From: Mariprofundus sp.
Lineage (GTDB): Bacteria > Pseudomonadota > Zetaproteobacteria > Mariprofundales > Mariprofundaceae
Reading direction: 5' to 3'
Length of the DNA stretch: 31,600 bases
Assembly: GCA_030951095.1 (NCBI GenBank)
Contig: JAUZQI010000173.1
Location: 1 to 31,600 of the forward strand
How positions within the stretch are numbered: position 1 is the first letter of the stretch; every line of letters starts with the position of its first letter. Shown here in pieces: positions 30,132 through 31,600 of the stretch. The position numbers and the translations under genes were made by a program. The notes beneath the pieces were generated by a model. It was not told where the DNA came from, made no database searches, and worked only from the letters and a program-made list of their open reading frames with translations.

Positions 30132-31121
30132 TTAGTTCATCCACAGCTTTCTTACCATGGCCCGATCCATTTTAAACAGTGCGTTCCTTGGCGTGTCAGC
30201 AAACCAGATATTGCCTTTGGAATCAACGTCGATGCCATTGGGTTTACTCTTGCCCATGGCTGCCTCCACCTCCAGAAACTTCTTTTTCTCAGGATCGAAC
30301 AATACAATCTTGCTGCTTGTTTTCAGGGTGGAAATGATTTTCCCATCCTCCGCCACCGTCAACGATTCACTGACCATCCTGTCGGGCATGGGAAATGTTT
30401 CAAAACGTTCGGTGGCGCTGTCAAACTTGATCAAACTATGACCTTTGCGCCCGCCAATCCAGAGCGCACCGGATGCGCCCATGACAACGTCGCCCGGTGC
30501 CTCAAAGGGTAATGGCAATTCGAACTCAACCATCTTGCCATCGGCAGGATCGAGTCGGCCCAGTTTATTGCCCTGCGTTTCTATAAACCATACACGCCCT
30601 TGCTGATCGGTCGTGATGCCGGATGTCCGACTTGCAGGCGTGGGAATGGGATATTCGTTGAATGTCTCTGTTTGTGGATCGAACATACCGATTTTATTAC
30701 CATAAAATTCCGTAAACCAGATATTGCCCTGTTTGTCGGCGACAATCCTGTAGGGAGAACTATCGATAGTCGGGATATCGTATTCCTTGAATGAACCGGA
30801 GACGGGATCAATCACACCAATCTGATTGGCGTCCATTTCGGTGATCCACACCAAGCCCTGACGACTGACCGTGATATCACCGGGCAAGGCCCGCGTGGTG
30901 GGGATATCGTGCTCGGAAAAAACGCCTTTGTCGGGCTGAAACTGGCCAATTCTGTTCAGGTTCGATTCGATAAACCAAATGGAATCGGATGGATCAATCG
31001 CAATTCTGGTCGGGAACGCATACTCGGTCGTCACCGTGAATGATTTAAAGGCGCTGCCCGCCCAGACTGAAGCGCATAAAAAACAACTTAAAATGGCCAA
31101 TGCGGCGACGACTTTTCTCAC
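30132..31121 (-). CDS. periplasmic streptogramin-lyase-like (Vgb/NHL) beta-propeller
   Basis: The 329-aa protein has a Sec signal peptide (MRKVVAALAILSCFLCASVW, cleaved near WA-GS). Six to seven repeats of the type x-IWFTEFYGNKIGMFDPQT follow, the Vgb/SMP-30-like blade pattern (for example VWITEMDANQIGVIDP, VWFIETQGNKLGRLDP, IWFADTPRNALFKMD). True Vgb enzymes are cytoplasmic antibiotic lyases of similar length. A signal peptide and cytochrome neighbours argue for another periplasmic role, such as binding or a scaffold in electron transfer. The next gene upstream encodes a second such propeller. Confidence 0.82.
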   Translation of the reverse strand: MRKVVAALAILSCFLCASVWAGSAFKSFTVTTEYAFPTRIAIDPSDSIWFIESNLNRIGQFQPDKGVFSEHDIPTTRALPGDITVSRQGLVWITEMDANQIGVIDPVSGSFKEYDIPTIDSSPYRIVADKQGNIWFTEFYGNKIGMFDPQTETFNEYPIPTPASRTSGITTDQQGRVWFIETQGNKLGRLDPADGKMVEFELPLPFEAPGDVVMGASGALWIGGRKGHSLIKFDSATERFETFPMPDRMVSESLTVAEDGKIISTLKTSSKIVLFDPEKKKFLEVEAAMGKSKPNGIDVDSKGNIWFADTPRNALFKMDRAMVRKLWMN

Positions 31122-31345
31122 TGTATGATCCTCCGGTTACAATCCATAATTCGACTGAGTCGACTCACCCGGAAACAGACAAAATCGGAAACAGACAAGA
31201 AAATCTCGAAGCGCAGATGGACGCAGATCAACGCGGATAAAAAAACCGAATCAAAAGCATTGCTGATTTTATTCATTGTCGCTTTCGACTTTAATTTGCG
31301 TTCATTCGCGGTTCGCTTTGTTTTTAACAGGCAAAAGACCAAGCT
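31122..31345. repeat. non-coding spacer with short direct repeats and a palindrome
   Basis: This 224-bp spacer separates two propeller genes on the minus strand. It holds the 12-bp palindrome TGAGTCGACTCA (31156-31167) and a direct repeat CGGAAACAGACAA near 31170 and 31186. Near 31210-31240 are iterated CGCAGATGGACGCAGATCAA-type units, which recur in intergenic DNA of many bacteria. I see no convincing gene, although weak open frames cross it. Confidence 0.5.
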
Positions 31346-31600
31346 CTATTTATCAGCATCTGCCAATGCCTTCTCAATGGAAAGCATACCCAATCGTTTC
31401 GATTCTGTAGAGCCTTCTGTAAACCAGAGGATGGATCGCTTGTGATCGATGACCAAATCTCCCGGCAAGCTGCTGAAATTGGGAATGGTGAATTCGCGAA
31501 AATGCGCTGATTTCGGATCGAAGAAACCCACTTTATTGCCCCTGTATTCCAGGAACCAGACGTGCCCATGCGCATCATTCACAAGCGCATTGGGGGCGCT
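31346..31600 (-). CDS. second streptogramin-lyase-like propeller, 3' part only
   Basis: The frame is open to the window edge and ends at 31346. The visible C-terminal 84 residues contain two Vgb-type blades: HVWFLEYRGNKVGFFDPKSA, and ILWFTEGSTESKRLGMLSIE with a preceding LPGDLVIDHKRS. They resemble the neighbouring complete protein, so the two are probably paralogues from tandem duplication. The start, signal peptide and total length are outside the window. Confidence 0.75.
   Translation of the reverse strand, partial: SAPNALVNDAHGHVWFLEYRGNKVGFFDPKSAHFREFTIPNFSSLPGDLVIDHKRSILWFTEGSTESKRLGMLSIEKALADADK

Noticed and set aside
30132..31121. Virginiamycin B lyase (antibiotic resistance)
   Set aside because: The protein is exported and sits beside a cytochrome gene; propeller repeats alone do not show lyase activity.
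31118..31445. Small frames across the spacer between the propeller genes
   Set aside because: They run through short repeats common in intergenic DNA and have no ribosome site or family resemblance.

Overview
The window comes from a Gram-negative bacterium with a very cytochrome-rich, branched respiratory chain. I read eleven canonical CXXCH haem c motifs and one rare CX3CH motif in 31.6 kb, plus many Sec signal peptides and lipoproteins. Perfect FNR/ANR-type boxes (TTGATNNNNATCAA) suggest Pseudomonadota or a neighbouring phylum such as Nitrospirota, probably a chemolithotroph or facultative anaerobe. I cannot fix the taxon from sequence alone.

Layout. 1-960: a 5'-truncated coiled-coil gene and a RayT/Y1 (HUH) transposase. 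983-8135 (minus): a probable operon behind an FNR box. In transcription order it holds a dihaem cytochrome c, a monohaem cytochrome c, three single-helix peptides of 34, 32 and 37 aa, a 13-helix CydA-like (cytochrome bd-like) oxidase subunit with no CydB, a dihaem cytochrome, a membrane-anchored cytochrome, a dihaem/ethylbenzene-dehydrogenase-type haem protein, a small membrane protein and a CheY-like receiver. 8371-16632 (minus): a second FNR-box operon. It holds a NosZ-like copper protein, a monohaem cytochrome c, a UspA-UspA protein carrying five PCP_red-like repeats, a NirJ/Ahb-like radical SAM protein with its own PCP_red tail, a HemG/HemY-like porphyrinogen oxidase and a small membrane protein. 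17110-22828 (plus): a cytochrome c maturation operon (lipoprotein, CcmH-like, CX3CH cytochrome, ResA-like, CXC redoxin lipoprotein, CcdA, ResB) without CcsA. 23022-26380 (minus): a phosphonate/phosphite-type ABC transporter (PhnE, PhnE, PhnC, PhnD) with an FNR/CRP-type box. 26609-27711 (minus): a monohaem cytochrome c and an ArsR-rhodanese regulator behind another FNR box. 28050-31600: cysteine desulfurase, a small lipoprotein, another cytochrome c and two streptogramin-lyase-like periplasmic propellers.

The most interesting content is the pair of divergent-from-canon respiratory modules. The NosZ-like protein keeps the propeller-plus-cupredoxin plan, but by eye it lacks one of the seven CuZ histidines (HH is HE) and the upstream CuA histidine (THGF is TMGY). 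No nosD/F/Y/L genes are present. It is co-transcribed with apparent tetrapyrrole-tailoring genes and appears co-regulated with the CydA-like module. My working inference is one oxygen-controlled electron-transport system, with a copper protein, soluble cytochromes, an unusual bd-like oxidase and dedicated haem-modification and cytochrome-maturation functions. Its substrate is unknown.

Two families of non-autonomous inverted-repeat elements are also present. Three copies of one family (two of 161 bp, one internally deleted to 63 bp, each with a different 4-bp target duplication) sit 23-42 bp upstream of the three perfect FNR boxes, all in the same orientation. A 164-bp element of another family lies immediately after the resB stop codon.
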